Shown here: piece by piece, positions 21,801-29,660 of the stretch
Layout: each line of letters opens with the position of its first letter
Position numbering within the stretch: the first letter of the stretch is position 1
Assembly (NCBI RefSeq): GCF_040183065.1
Contig: NC_091120.1
Coordinates: 172,891,988-172,955,987 of the forward strand
Reading direction: 5' to 3'
DNA length: 64,000 nucleotides
DNA from: Periplaneta americana
Lineage: Eukaryota > Arthropoda > Insecta > Blattodea > Blattidae
Program-made: the position numbers and the translations under genes
The notes under the pieces: model-generated
What the model saw: only the letters and a program-made list of their open reading frames with translations
What the model was told of the DNA's origin: nothing
Databases searched by the model: none

Positions 21801-22409
21801 AAGCTTGGAAGCAAATCTCCAACTCACCTGGCTGAGAATCCGAGACGAGTTATTCTAATGTGTATTTTGTTTCTCTTCTCAACCATTTTTGCCCCATGTG
21901 CCCTTTCACCATTCATCTCACTGTCATTCCCCCTCCCCCCCTACGTTTACTGAAAAGTAATGCATGTAAAATTGAGAGTATTTTATTTCATATATTAATG
22001 CATTTAAATTTATTTCATTAATTTGTATTTTATAGACCTCATTTTCTCCTAAAACTCTCAAAATTGCCCCCTGGTTGGGAACCACAGCTCTAGATTATAT
22101 GAGTGTGCCACAGAAATTTAAATTACACCTTTAGTGTGCCACATGTTGAAAAAAGGCTGAAAAACGCTGCTGTACAGTGTTACATATTATGAGGACGAAT
22201 TATCAGGTATAAAACTTGCAACTTACAGCTGGCCAACCCCTGCACAGTCAAGGCCTAAATCTCAGTCGAGAACTCCAGGAACTCCTGAATCAACGTCTTA
22301 CCAAAGAAGAGCACAGCCTTCAACTCCTCCTCAAGCGTGGCACAAGATCACAGGACCATACTCACCAGCAAGTCCGCAGCGGTTTGATGATTACAGAAAT
22401 GCTTTTTGA
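791..22409 (+). CDS. ANKLE2: ANKLE2 homologue, C-terminal part, 6 exons (gene span)
   Basis: Spliced exons 791-1023, 5596-6773, 12955-13167, 15038-15188, 16445-16576 and 22229-22409 join in one reading frame (2088 nt, 695 residues plus TGA). Every junction is GT-AG and phase-compatible (2,1,1,2,2). Family marks I recognise: the AYAGPM...F.RKW.TPP stretch, then LERVGRNLAQEFRVGWNEYW and the C-terminal KLD..VIQAIEG and YPYIYRWRHSVLLYSERER blocks, ending in a Pro/Ser-rich tail. Known of the family: ANKLE2 is an ER/nuclear-envelope LEM protein that promotes dephosphorylation of BAF through PP2A and VRK1, allowing nuclear envelope reassembly after mitosis. The LEM domain, ankyrin repeats and any membrane segment would be in upstream exons, so this is a partial gene. 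Introns are 1.3-6.2 kb and filled with transposons. Confidence in identity is high; the phase of the first exon's start is inferred from the acceptor at 789-790. Confidence 0.88.
1380..1640 (-). mobile_element. Degenerate tRNA-derived SINE
   Basis: Read on the - strand it contains a B-box-like GATCAAATCC, then AAGTTACCTGGTTGAG and a ...TTTTTC...GGTTTTTCC segment. These match in order the better-preserved SINEs at 8495-8747 and 41683-41932. The 3' part is diverged and its end is uncertain. Confidence 0.55.
1741..1908 (+). mobile_element. TIR-flanked tRNA-like element
   Basis: The tRNA-like core at about 1805-1878 has box A TAGCTCAGTTG, box B GGTTCGATTCC, an anticodon-type stem CTCAGC/GCTGAG and a near-complete acceptor pairing (CC.GGCA with TGCCGG). 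It is bounded by inverted repeats: CATTTAATACGAGAAAAA on the left, with a perfect reverse complement on the right (1886-1903), extending to about 24 bp with one indel. The loop lacks U33, so a functional tRNA is unlikely. Confidence 0.6.
2593..3247 (-). mobile_element. Tigger/pogo-like transposon with transposase remnant
   Basis: TA-flanked ends: TA|CAGTCGAACCTC on the left and AAGGTTTGACTAG|TA on the right. Between about 3150 and 2830 the - strand encodes, with stops, GYKPKDIFNIDETGLFFK and a following FTFKGE-like segment. This is the first-aspartate region (NIDETGLFF) of Tigger-type DDE transposases. A second pogo-like terminus (TACAGCGGACTTTC) at 2739 suggests nesting or rearrangement. Confidence 0.65.
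3966..4195 (+). mobile_element. tRNA-derived SINE with target-site duplication
   Basis: Box A TGGCTCAGTCGG is at about 3971 and box B GGTTCAATCCC at about 4027, followed by a body with GAGGTTTTCCCC and an A-rich 3' end. A 10-bp duplication AATAGACTCA / AATAGATTCA (3956-3965, 4196-4205) brackets the insertion. Confidence 0.85.
4336..4680 (+). pseudogene. CENP-B/Tigger-type transposase N-terminus, broken
   Basis: Starts MSRRKRKSYNCSE and continues through frameshifts as VSIAKELGIDPS, LNSVMNASK and NIPINDPMLCEKA. This is the paired helix-turn-helix DNA-binding region of CENP-B/Tigger/jerky-type transposases. Several stops and frame changes show it is dead. It is probably a different family from 2593-3247. 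Confidence 0.65.
4780..5265. repeat. Cluster of (TAA)n/(TAG)n microsatellites
   Basis: Four or more long TAA tracts (about 4788-4852, 4980-5014, 5149-5186, 5203-5246, the last two with TAG interruptions) are separated by related AT-rich spacers. The spacer TTTAACCTGGCAGAGTTAAG just after the first tract looks like part of a dispersed repeat. Open frames of poly-Tyr/Leu/Ile across it are artefacts. Confidence 0.85.
5596..6773 (+). CDS. ANKLE2: ANKLE2 exon b (large)
   Basis: The acceptor TTTCAG is at 5590-5595 and the donor AATG|GTGAGT at 6774. The first base completes the split Arg codon, giving ERVGRNLAQEFRVGWNEYW across the junction, which is the best family signature in the window. The rest (about 390 residues) is mostly low-conservation, Ser/Asn/Glu-rich sequence, with a helical segment around LNPGLSPFLYVEKSCQVFAK and one around RPEIRHLQDLVNSF. 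The last codon is split 1+2. Confidence 0.88.
6967..8044. mobile_element. Non-autonomous hAT element (1078 bp)
   Basis: The ends are CAGGGGCGGC... and ...GCCGCCACTG, inverted with one mismatch in the first ten bases; both sub-termini carry GGCACCACC motifs. An exact 8-bp duplication TCATTTAC (6959-6966, 8045-8052) is the hAT hallmark. No transposase was seen inside. Confidence 0.88.
8075..8327. mobile_element. Palindromic MITE with AAGT duplication
   Basis: The arms of about 75 bp are nearly perfect inverted repeats, starting CGACAGGCCAGTTCAAAAGG and ending with its complement. The 4-bp direct repeat AAGT (8071-8074, 8328-8331) brackets it. There is no coding capacity and the superfamily is not assigned. 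Confidence 0.8.
8466..8979. mobile_element. Foldback element interrupted by a SINE
   Basis: The left arm ATCGATGTTATCCGGGC...GGGCC, continuing after the SINE as GGTCTGTTGGCGCTGTTG, is the reverse complement of the right arm (about 8932-8978). Without the SINE the arms are at least 45 bp and the element about 250 bp. Confidence 0.8.
8495..8747 (+). mobile_element. tRNA-derived SINE inserted in a foldback element
   Basis: Starts TCCACACCTGTGGAATAACG and has box B GGTTCGATTCCCGG, then TTACCTGGTTGAGG and a 3' part ending in ATAATAAT. The target duplication is AAAGGGCCGTG / AAAGGGCCATG (8484-8494, 8748-8758). It is the same family as the reverse-strand copy at 41683-41932. Confidence 0.88.
9866..10316. 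mobile_element. Possible MITE with GTTCCAGCAAG ends
   Basis: GTTCCAGCAAG at about 9868 is matched by CTTGCTGGAAC at about 10304, and TTCGG/GAAC-rich subterminal sequences are loosely inverted. I could not define a target-site duplication. The flanks of the 9000-11060 intron segment are otherwise unrecognised. Confidence 0.4.
11062..11806. mobile_element. 745-bp near-complete palindrome with TA duplication
   Basis: Starts CAGGGTGATTCACGAGGATT and ends with the complementary CACGAGG...CACTCTG. The inverted similarity continues through the interior, so each arm is about 370 bp. TA is present on both sides (11060-11061, 11807-11808), as for Tc1/mariner-type MITEs. No coding sequence. Confidence 0.85.
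11931..12006. repeat. Tandem duplication, 2 x 38 bp
   Basis: Two adjacent copies of TGAGGTATTRCGTCTAGAAA... differ at one base. The remainder of 12007-12954 (intron) holds only poly-A/T runs and unrecognised AT-rich sequence. Confidence 0.85.
12955..13167 (+). CDS. ANKLE2: ANKLE2 exon c
   Basis: A 213-nt exon between TTTTCACCAG (acceptor ending 12954) and TCAG|GTAAAA (donor 13168), phase 1 to phase 1. It encodes a Lys/Ser/Glu-rich, probably disordered linker starting DSHQKSDGKKSGE. There is no recognisable domain; it is accepted because both phases fit the flanking exons. A (TTA)n tract begins 26 bases after the donor. Confidence 0.75.
13193..13302. repeat. (TTA)n(TTG)n microsatellite next to a splice donor
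   Basis: About 29 TTA units run directly into about 7 TTG units, starting 26 bases downstream of the ANKLE2 exon c donor. Confidence 0.95.
13445..14370 (-). mobile_element. LINE reverse-transcriptase fragment
   Basis: Reading from 14370 down, the - strand encodes LEDLVKNMGGVLVGGRRIKH then IRFADDMGFLAE, the FADD catalytic box of non-LTR reverse transcriptases, followed by LNDSCEQSGIKINVNKTKTM. Broken C-terminal homology continues to about 13445, where it matches the element at 27815-28200. It is 5'-truncated and carries frameshifts. Confidence 0.85.
15038..15188 (+). CDS. ANKLE2: ANKLE2 exon d
   Basis: A 151-nt exon with acceptor TATTTCAG ending 15037 and donor CAAGG|GTAATA at 15189, phase 1 to 2. 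It encodes two acidic clusters (DDDEDF and EDDDDCDDDY) around TTPPSTPEK, then PDEGPDVFVQG. The VFVQG end joins GDTPSKLDASVIQAIEG of the next exon, matching the order in ANKLE2. Confidence 0.82.
15388..15450. repeat. (GAT)n(TTA)n microsatellite
   Basis: Follows a repeat-like segment (about 15270-15390, TCTGGCCGACATCTACGGC...) and is probably the simple tail of a LINE or SINE 3' end. Confidence 0.75.
15489..15658 (+). mobile_element. SINE-like element, left arm of an inverted pair
   Basis: Contains TGGACCGACCCTTGTAGCTG and a box-B-like GGTTCGAATCCTGCC followed by a T-rich stretch. It is the reverse complement of 15716-15909. Confidence 0.65.
15716..15909 (-). mobile_element. SINE-like element, right arm of an inverted pair
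   Basis: The reverse-strand copy of 15489-15658, about 57 bp away, with an extra ~30-nt T run. The two copies could form a long hairpin in ANKLE2 pre-mRNA. Sequence between here and exon e is unrecognised. Confidence 0.65.
16445..16576 (+). CDS. ANKLE2: ANKLE2 exon e
   Basis: The acceptor TTTTTTTGTAG ends at 16444 and the donor CATG|GTAAGG is at 16577, phase 2 to 2. It encodes the conserved KLDASVIQAIEG ... YPYIYRWRHSVLLYSERERA block near the ANKLE2 C-terminus. Unspliced read-through would give Trp then TAA immediately after the donor; splicing to 22229 instead continues as CWPTPAQ, which fits the family better. Confidence 0.85.
16985..17725 (-). mobile_element. Composite SINE-like repeat with internal ~116-bp tandem units
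   Basis: The - strand head at about 17725-17660 has a tRNA-like GGGGTTCGATCCCC box B. The body at about 17128-17470 holds three ~116-bp tandem units, visible as AGCCTGATAAGC, AGCTTGATAACC and AACCTGATAAGC at 17211, 17326 and 17442. The segment is markedly GC-richer than its surroundings. Confidence 0.6.
18798..18960 (+). pseudogene. mariner transposase N-terminal fragment
   Basis: Encodes EHFRHILLLEFSRGAKAVEA, ARNICAIYGENAIGERTARK and WLSF, the helix-turn-helix region of mariner/SETMAR-type transposases. No catalytic domain follows and ends were not found. The 17730-18790 part of this intron is otherwise unrecognised. Confidence 0.75.
19132..19371 (+). mobile_element. tRNA-derived SINE with 12-bp duplication
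   Basis: Box A TGGCACAGTTGGAA and box B GGTTCGATCCTGG are followed by a body ending ATTAAATAAACCATAATTTT. The exact duplication TCATGATTTACA (19120-19131, 19372-19383) flanks it. This is a different family from the 8495 SINE. Confidence 0.9.
19719..19782. repeat. Tandem 25-bp repeat, about 2.6 copies
   Basis: GTCAACTTTCAGTGTCACTG... is repeated twice fully and once partially inside a short open frame that I do not regard as a gene. Confidence 0.8.
20105..20572 (-). mobile_element. Penelope-like element, inverted internally deleted copy
   Basis: The reverse-strand copy of the 3' region of the element at 21261-21859, sharing TCCATTCTTTATAATCCC... and CATCGAAATCCAGCTAGATG. It lacks the GIY-YIG catalytic part. 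It retains the hammerhead-like core at 20178-20218. Confidence 0.75.
20178..20218 (-). ncRNA. Hammerhead-ribozyme-like core (copy 1)
   Basis: On the - strand: CTGAAGA (fits CUGANGA), a 6-bp stem GATGGC/GCCGTC around a 7-nt loop, GAAA, then a GCTT-GG-AAGC hairpin. Type I hammerheads are known in Penelope-like elements. I could not find a convincing stem I, so activity is doubtful. Confidence 0.4.
21261..21859 (+). mobile_element. Penelope-like element 3' part with GIY-YIG endonuclease
   Basis: Encodes VVPCECGKCYIGQMGCTIME, an EHQRSIRL segment, SAVAQHSLETGHKIGF, FWNLVTKEAIEIQLDGNNFN and LSTAWKPAINTLRPP. The C.CG..YIGQ...EH...SAVA.H...H, then EAIEI and N..N..G.LS order is that of the GIY-YIG endonuclease of Penelope-like elements. 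The reverse transcriptase is missing here. The 688 bp between the two inverted copies are unrecognised. Confidence 0.82.
21772..21812 (+). ncRNA. Hammerhead-ribozyme-like core (copy 2)
   Basis: Identical core to 20178-20218 in the opposite orientation: CTGAAGA, stem GATGGC/GCCGTC, GAAA and a GCTT/AAGC hairpin, followed by AAATC. Core residues are intact; stem I was not evident. Confidence 0.4.
22229..22409 (+). CDS. ANKLE2: ANKLE2 terminal exon
   Basis: The acceptor CAACTTACAG ends at 22228. The first base completes a Cys codon (TG+C), followed by WPTPAQSRPKSQ, a Pro/Ser/Gln-rich tail with GPYSPASPQRF, and TGA at 22407-22409. A Trp-Pro start after the SERER block and a YSP motif near the C-terminus resemble the known vertebrate ANKLE2 tail, as far as I recall it. 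The preceding 5.7 kb intron contains a Penelope-like element. A possible poly(A) signal follows at 22650. Confidence 0.78.
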
Positions 22410-22649
22410 TGAGCATGCAGTCGCTTATATATAAAATTAGTATTGGTCAATATTTTATTAAAAGAAAAGAAAAATAGTTTTACTTATGTCATTGTGGTAA
22501 CTTTGTTTTTGTGTGAAAATGGGACTGTTGAGCCTATACATTTGAAAACAAAGTATTTTATTATGTAGGAAGCACGTGGATGGACTTTGGCACATGGTAT
22601 TACCGTAAATTTAATGCTATATAGGAACAAAATAACTATGCAAGGCAGC

Positions 22650-22655
22650 AATAAA
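22650..22655 (+). promoter_or_regulatory. Possible ANKLE2 poly(A) signal AATAAA
   Basis: This is the first canonical AATAAA I noticed downstream of the ANKLE2 stop, about 240 bases into the presumed 3'UTR. The hexamer is common in AT-rich DNA, so the call is positional only. Confidence 0.35.
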
Positions 22656-24199
22656 AATAACTTCAAGCAATTGCTCAAATATAAAGTTTCAGATTTTTAT
22701 CAATTTCTTTCGGCTGCTAGGTTAACAGGGCCCAGATATTTTAGATGTTGATCTTGACTGTACTTAATACAATATACATTAAATACATAATCAAGATGAT
22801 AAAGAAGAGTGTCACTTTGTATGAAAGTACAGTAACATTGTTGGCATTAAAGTACTACCAGTCTAGATTCTCAGAAATTCACTTCTCCAGTAATATGAGA
22901 CTTTCTTTTTATAGGTTATGTGCCGAAGTCTAAGCAGTGAACAGGTTTATATTAAAGCAGCTAATTTAATTTTCAACTATTTGTATTTCGGGTATGGCAA
23001 CTTCTTACGACATTCTTTCATTTAGAGGGTTAGAGTGAATGACAATATTAATAACTTTTAACAAAAGTAAAAAGATATTAATAGTTTTGTGTAAAATTTG
23101 CATTTGTGTATACACATGAGGTACCTGGTGGAACACTTTCAAGAACTGACATTCTACAAGTGTCTGACTAGTGATTTGCGAATGTGAAGTAAGTGGATGT
23201 CTTCATTAGTTGTTTGAATAATGTGATGATAAATTTAAATATATTTTATGCAAGCAGAGATTATTATTTCACTTTATATAACTGATCCTGAAGAAAACAT
23301 ATATTTATGCTGGTAGTAAAGCTACAGTAGATATTCATTTATCTGTTGTGGAAGTAGAGTTAGATTGTAATTTTTGTCATTCCATCATATGATAATTCTT
23401 GATGCATATGTTTTATTTGAATTTGTGTATATAAATCGTTAGTTGCAGAGTCTGGAACTTGATTAATTTTAGAAATATGAATTACAGCTGGAACTGTTTT
23501 AATTTTCGGGTGTCATTTGTCTGTTTGCTAAATAACAGTTCTATTATCTTTTTTATCGTTGACAGTTGTTACCATGACATATCCCAAAAAAACTAATTTT
23601 AAATCTTTTTCCATCTGTTTAGAGTAACTATGCCTGATCATTTTGTAGCAGTCCTGTTTGAAGGATGTTAGAACAGGAAGTTGTAGGCATCACAAACGTT
23701 TTAGAGCACAAGTAATGTATTTAAAGACAATCAGCCCTACATAGTCATTAATTATGCAAGATTTAAACTGTTAATATTAAAACAAAACACGACCAATTTC
23801 TAAATAGATATAGTGGTACTAATTACTTAATGATACAGTCATGCTTTTGTATCACTGTGACTGTTGCCATCACCGCAGATAAACAGATTTCCTGGATTGA
23901 TAAGACATTTAATTTCTTGGACGATGTATTGAATATTTGTGAGTTTTAGAACCTTTAGACTAAATAATCGATTGCAACTTCATTATACAATATTGTTCTT
24001 AGATTCGTATGTTACCTTTTTTTTTTTTTTTTTTTTGTGAACTGTATATTTTGATACAATTTAACACTTGCATATGCATAATTATTATGCTTTGCTTATT
24101 GTTATTCGTATATGTAATTTGCAATACAAAAAAGAAATGGTTACAGTTCCGATGAAACTATTAATTGAACAAGGTCAGTGAATATTTTTTAATCTTGTA
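22656..24199. other. Intergenic, nothing recognised
   Basis: AT-rich sequence downstream of ANKLE2 with a poly-T run near 24019. It may include an extended 3'UTR. No open frame with family features or splice context was seen. Confidence 0.5.
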
Positions 24200-24625
24200 C
24201 AGTTGACTCCCGACAATCCACAGTAATTAATGCACGAACTTCAGTGAAATATCGAAAATCGCGAATTATCCGAAACATTTTTTATGATCATCTGAAGTCT
24301 GACAGGTTTAAACACTAAAATACTGTTAAAAATCAATTTCAAAATGACTAAAATACTGTTAAAAATCAATTGCAAAATGTGAAGCAGTACAAAACATTTT
24401 GAAACGTATAATATTATATAGTACTGCAGTGGGATAACCCATATAACATAGAAACAGACTTGATTGTCATACTACTCAGCTGATACTGGTCCAGATCCAC
24501 ATGGCATGGGTTGGAGTGAAGACGGAGAGAAGAGAAGTAGGGAGCGTAAATCGAATAAAAACAGAAATGACCATGTTACTTTACAAAAAAAGAAAAAAAT
24601 TATAGCAATTATCGGGGGTTGACTG
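24200..24625. mobile_element. pogo/Tigger-like MITE, 426 bp
   Basis: Ends CAGTTGACTCCCGACAAT and ATTATCGGGGGTTGACTG are inverted repeats with TA on each side (24198-24199, 24626-24627). Inside is a 33-bp tandem duplication (about 24314-24380). No transposase. Confidence 0.8.
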
Positions 24626-24627
24626 TA

Positions 24628-27600
24628 TTTAAGTTTGACAGTATGGCTTTAGTTTAAAGTCTAATTGTGTTCCTTTACTTCGTAACTATTTTATTTGAAA
24701 TATCCAAGAAACTACTAGTGTTCTTTTAAATACACCTGCAAGTAATCTCCAAGTGTCTTTCCATTACACTCTGTTTCTCAAAAAAAGAAAAGTTAATAAA
24801 AATCTAACAATCAATCACAGAAATATATATATATATATATATATATTTAATTTCTACCGCTATAATAAATTTAATCACATTTGAAATAGAATACTAATAC
24901 GGCATTTAATTTTATCATCTTGCTTTTTATAGTAGGTACTATTTTATGTAACAAAAAATTAAATGCATTCCTTTTTTCGTATCTGCTGACAGTATGCAAT
25001 TTTAACATTTTTTATTCCTTCTAAAATGTGTTCAGTATAAATGCATAGTAGAATTTTATTGCAGTCTATAGAAGTTTTGAAAATCAATTTTGCTTCACAT
25101 TTTATTTTCTTGTCTACTTTGAGGTACCGGTATGGACAAGGTTGGTTTATATTGGCACACACAGTTACGAAAACAGAATTTTAAATATTTTTAGGAATGT
25201 TTCTTGACCGGCAAAATAACACAGTAAAAATAACGCTAGTTGTAATATACTTGGTGTTATACATGTAATTATATTATTACCTATTTAACAGTGTCTTCCT
25301 TCACTTTCCTTCCATTTCGTGACGTGTCATTTGTATAATGCATTCAAGTATCTAAAATAGTTACCCCTAACCTCACATCTAACTTTTCTGTAGGATATGA
25401 AATCTGACAACATGAAAAGAGAGTTGTGTTACTAAGATATTACCAAATTACCATTGGACTTGCACATAATATGGTAATAGAAAATCTACTGTGTGCTGTA
25501 CTATCATTATTTATTGATTTTTGTAGGAAATATATATTTTAGCAATGTTGAAAATGAGAAAGCAGCAATTTTACACTGATCATATGACATCTGTCTTGCT
25601 AAACTGAACTTTCTCTGAATTCTCACGATTTCATGAGTGTTTATTTTTATGTAGCCTATGTTTTTCTTCATTAATTCTTAGGTGTAATCTTTTAAAAGAA
25701 CTCAAGTTGTAATACTGTGTAAATGCAGTATTGCCTCTTTTTTGGGGGTGGAAAGAAATAATGTGACATAATACAAGACTTTTGGGACCATGTATTTCTT
25801 TATTCTATTTTCTCATGTATTCAAGACAAACATATATTTTTATATCATGAGGTACTTTTCTGTCATACATATTTTAAACTATGTTGAACTTTGTTTAGAA
25901 CCATTTCTTTCTGCTTTTATTTGCATAAAAGTGAAGTTAATTGTGTATATCATAGTAGCATACCATTAACATCTATCTGCTTTAAATGTGATATTGCAAC
26001 ATTTTTAGCTCTGAAATGTAGCAACTACATAGTGTTCAACACTTGGAAAAGTTGCTCTTTTGTTTGTCAATTTAAGGGGGCATGTATACCTTTTGCTAGT
26101 ATAAATTTAATTTCTACATATCCTGAATTAATTTTGTGCTGGAATTTGGCATAGTGTTTAAACAATACTTCTAGATGAACAAACAATTTTTAGAATCCTA
26201 AAAACTTTTATTATTAAGGGTAATTATATTTTTAAATTGGGGGTGGTGCAATTTGTGCAGGGGAAATTGTTGTTTCTGATATATTGTACAATTTCAAATA
26301 TTTTAAATTCTTTCTTCTTTGTTTTATTCGTAATGAATGTATTTAAAAAATCCTGTCCTTACTAGTTGATTATACAAATAAGACACTTTTTTGTGAATGT
26401 TTTTGCCATGAAGAATCATTAATGGAAATAGAACTTGAAAGACAGAGTTTGTTCTCTAGTATGAAATACACTTGTATGCAAAGTTTCATAAATTTTTCTG
26501 AAAAAGTGTGAAAGTTATGAGGGAAATGGATTTGGAAAATTTAAATTACAGGAAATAAGACAATCTTACCGAAGATGATAAGTTATGACTAAGTCTCTTG
26601 ACACAGTCTCACGTTTTAGATCATAACTCGAAAAGTATTATAAATATATTAAAATATACCTCATTTCTCGTGAAAAATAACAACTGAATAGACTACAGTG
26701 GACTATAGTGGACTTTATGTTGTCAGCAAAAGGCTGGATACATTAAGAAGATTGATTGATTGATTTTTTTTTTCACCATTTTATTGAGAGAAGTCTATTC
26801 AGCAAAAAGAAGAAAAAAATCATTTTCTCAACTTCCGAAAGTATATATGTCCTTTAAATAATAATTATTGGAACCTGCATTTATGTTAGATTTACACCCA
26901 AAAACATGATCTCCAAGCTAGAATTTATAAAAATCTATCATTATTCAAGAAATTATAGACAATATTTACAAATGTTTGTGCAAGACTGAAATCGTACCTT
27001 TATTAATATACCAAAGTTCTGAAACAGGTGTAATATGAATTAGTTTAAGATGATGTTTCACTCATTTTCATTATTGCTTACCTACTGATTGTTTCAGTAT
27101 ATTACCAATTGTAGACTACCAAGTGAATCATTACTGTATGTAGTATAAACGAAAAAAAATGTTCCTGAAATTCTAATTACGTACCAGTATGTACAAATTT
27201 CAGATCTGTGTATCCAAAATAATAATAAAAACTGCTATTTACATTATATTGAACATATACAATACAATGTATATAAATATACTACATAATGTAATATTTA
27301 CTGTATTGTATGTTTATCGTGCTGATGGTGTGAAAGATGTTCTCAGTTTCATTCTCTTAGTGTTTTTTAATTGCTGACTGTGTTAGTGGCTTTGTTGAAG
27401 GTCGTGGGAAAAATTCCATTCTGCAGACTTCACACCTTAAGATCAACATTTTTTATGTTTATGTCTATGGAACAATAGCTGAAATATCCTATATTGTATT
27501 ACAGTGTATTTTTAACAGTTTTATACATTTTTAAATACAACGAAAAATATTTATTAACTCCCATGATTCTTTAAATTGGTTGAGATGGCCTTATTTATAG

Positions 27601-27814
27601 AAACAGTGCTTCCTTCATAATCTTAGAATAAATATGAGTAAAGTGTGTTGACAATAGAAAAGAATTCATAAGGAAGCTTGACTTTATAAATGAGATTGTA
27701 CCATCATTTCATTTATGTGGAGAATGAGAGATATGTGACAGTTCAAGTTCTGTGCTTCCATTTGAGTTTAAAAAATAATTTTTAATGTAGTACTTAACAT
27801 TTTGACTGTGAAAC
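24628..27814. other. Intergenic, no gene recognised
   Basis: Contains an (AT)n tract at about 24823-24847 and a GATT repeat at about 26747-26765. Otherwise AT-rich unique-looking sequence; short open frames here show no family features. Confidence 0.5.
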
Positions 27815-28200
27815 ATTTTTAGTGTTCTGCCCAAGGGCAGGTCTTTTACTGCAAACCCAGCTTTCTCCAATCTTTCCTATTTTCTGCCCCGAACTCCTCC
27901 CGTTCACCAATCCTTCCAGTGCATCCTTCAATAGGCAGTTTCTTCTCGGCCAGTGCCCAACCAATTCCTTTTCCTCTTCCTGATCAGTTTCAGTATCATT
28001 CTTCCTTCACCCACTCTTTCCAACACAGCTTCATTTCTTATTCTGTCTGTCCACTTCACACGTTCCATTCTTCTCCATATCCACATTTCATATGCTTCTA
28101 TTCGCTTCTCTTCACTTCGTCGTAATATCCATGTTTCTGTCCCATGCAATGCAACACTCCATACAAAGCACTTCACTGGTCTCTTCCTTAGTGCGTTTGT
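27815..28200 (-). mobile_element. LINE 3' fragment, same family as 13445-14370
   Basis: The - strand encodes MKCFVWSVALHGTETWILRR, then RIEAYEMWIWRRMERVKWTD and RIRNEAVLERVGEGR, the typical post-reverse-transcriptase region of insect non-LTR elements. The 3' end reads ...GCCCTTGGGCAGAA. Conservation with 13445-13870 is clear at DNA level. Confidence 0.88.
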
Positions 28201-28914
28201 TATTAAATGATATATAATATTTTGCTTTGAAACTTTAATTATTTAAAACAAGAAATCTGTTAAATGTATATTTCTCAAATGAAACATCTGCCCAGCAAAT
28301 GGTGAGACCCTCAAGGTCCACAAACTTTACACAAAAGCAGTTTTAATAATAACCTTCCTTGTCATTCAAAATTCATAGGAGTCCGTAAGGCTGTTATAGA
28401 TGTTTATATGTATAGCATACTTAGCCCCTTTCTTCTTTCCACAAAAGTTATAATTAAAAATATATTTGTGCAGAGAATTTTTCCATCATTTTCATATAGT
28501 TTGGTAAACTCAGTTATACATTTTTCTATTGAATTTATTGATTTCAAAGGAATTTTGGTTTTTATTAATGAATCCCCTTCCCTCACCCCCATCATTCTGT
28601 TGTTCTCTTTCTTAGAATAAATATGTGTCCTAATTTATACTATTCTTTAGCTTTGGTGATTATTTCTTAGTCTTGTTTGGAAATATATAGTTAAAGAAAA
28701 TATACCCCATTAAAAAGTACGCAGTTTGTTTCCATCTTTTGTGATTTCAGAGCAAAAACAATATGGAATGTGTAATTTTTGTTGTAGAAGTTTAGTAAAA
28801 GTATATAATATTTTTTTAATATTGTAAAAAAATTCAAATATAGCTGAAAAAGGGAAGATGAAAAAGAAACTTAAGATTTTTTAATTAGAATTTTTCTACA
28901 ATATAGCAGTTGTC

Positions 28915-29660
28915 CTTCACCCAAAAAATTTTGCTCCTCCATGAATCTCTATCCTCAGCATCTTCAGTAACATTTTTTCTAGTCATACTCTTTCTGACGC
29001 CATCCATTATTCATTGTTATCTTGGTTTTTCTCTTTTTCTTCTTCCTTCGCAGTCCACTTCAGTATCATCTTCGGTATTCTTCCATTTTTCATCCTCTTC
29101 ACGTGTCCAAGCCATTTTAATTATCTTTTGTCAATTACATCAATAATGTTCTTTTCTACCTCCATAATTTCTTTAATTTCTAATTTTTTTGCCTTCTTGA
29201 TTTTCTCACTGCTCTCTGTCAGAAATTCATTTCAGTAGCCAATAATTTGTTTTCATGTATTCTGTCTAATGTCCAAGATTCTGCCCTGTATGACATAACA
29301 CTTTGTACCAATGATTTATGAACGAAGGTTTTTGTTTTATTTAAAACATTCCTACTCCACAGAACCATTTTCAACATGCCAATTATAGCCTATTCCTTCC
29401 TTCACTTTTTTTTTTATTCAGCTACACTCTTCCTATTAGCTTCTAAAATTGACCCCAAGTATTTAAATATATTGACCATTTAAATTTCTTCTTCAGTCTA
29501 GCTTTTTAGCTTCTATTTTCAAGGTTAGATATTCGATTTTCTTATAATTTATATTCAGCCCCCATTTTTTTATATACATTTCTACTAATTTTCTTACCAT
29601 ATACAATGCATCTTCAATGTCCTGAGTAATTATGACTTGCTCATCTGTAAAAAAAGTAGT
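28915..29660 (-). mobile_element. LINE reverse-transcriptase fragment, second family
   Basis: From about 29640 down, the - strand reads with frameshifts DEQVIITQDIEDALYMVKKL (degenerate catalytic box), then YKKMGAEYKLYENRISNLEN and, further on, KWLGHVKRM and PKMILKW. This is the fingers-to-C-terminus order of a non-LTR element, heavily decayed. Confidence 0.65.

Noticed and set aside
25891..26154. 87-codon + strand open frame
   Set aside because: Cys/Ser-rich with no family features or conserved context; compatible with chance in AT-rich DNA.
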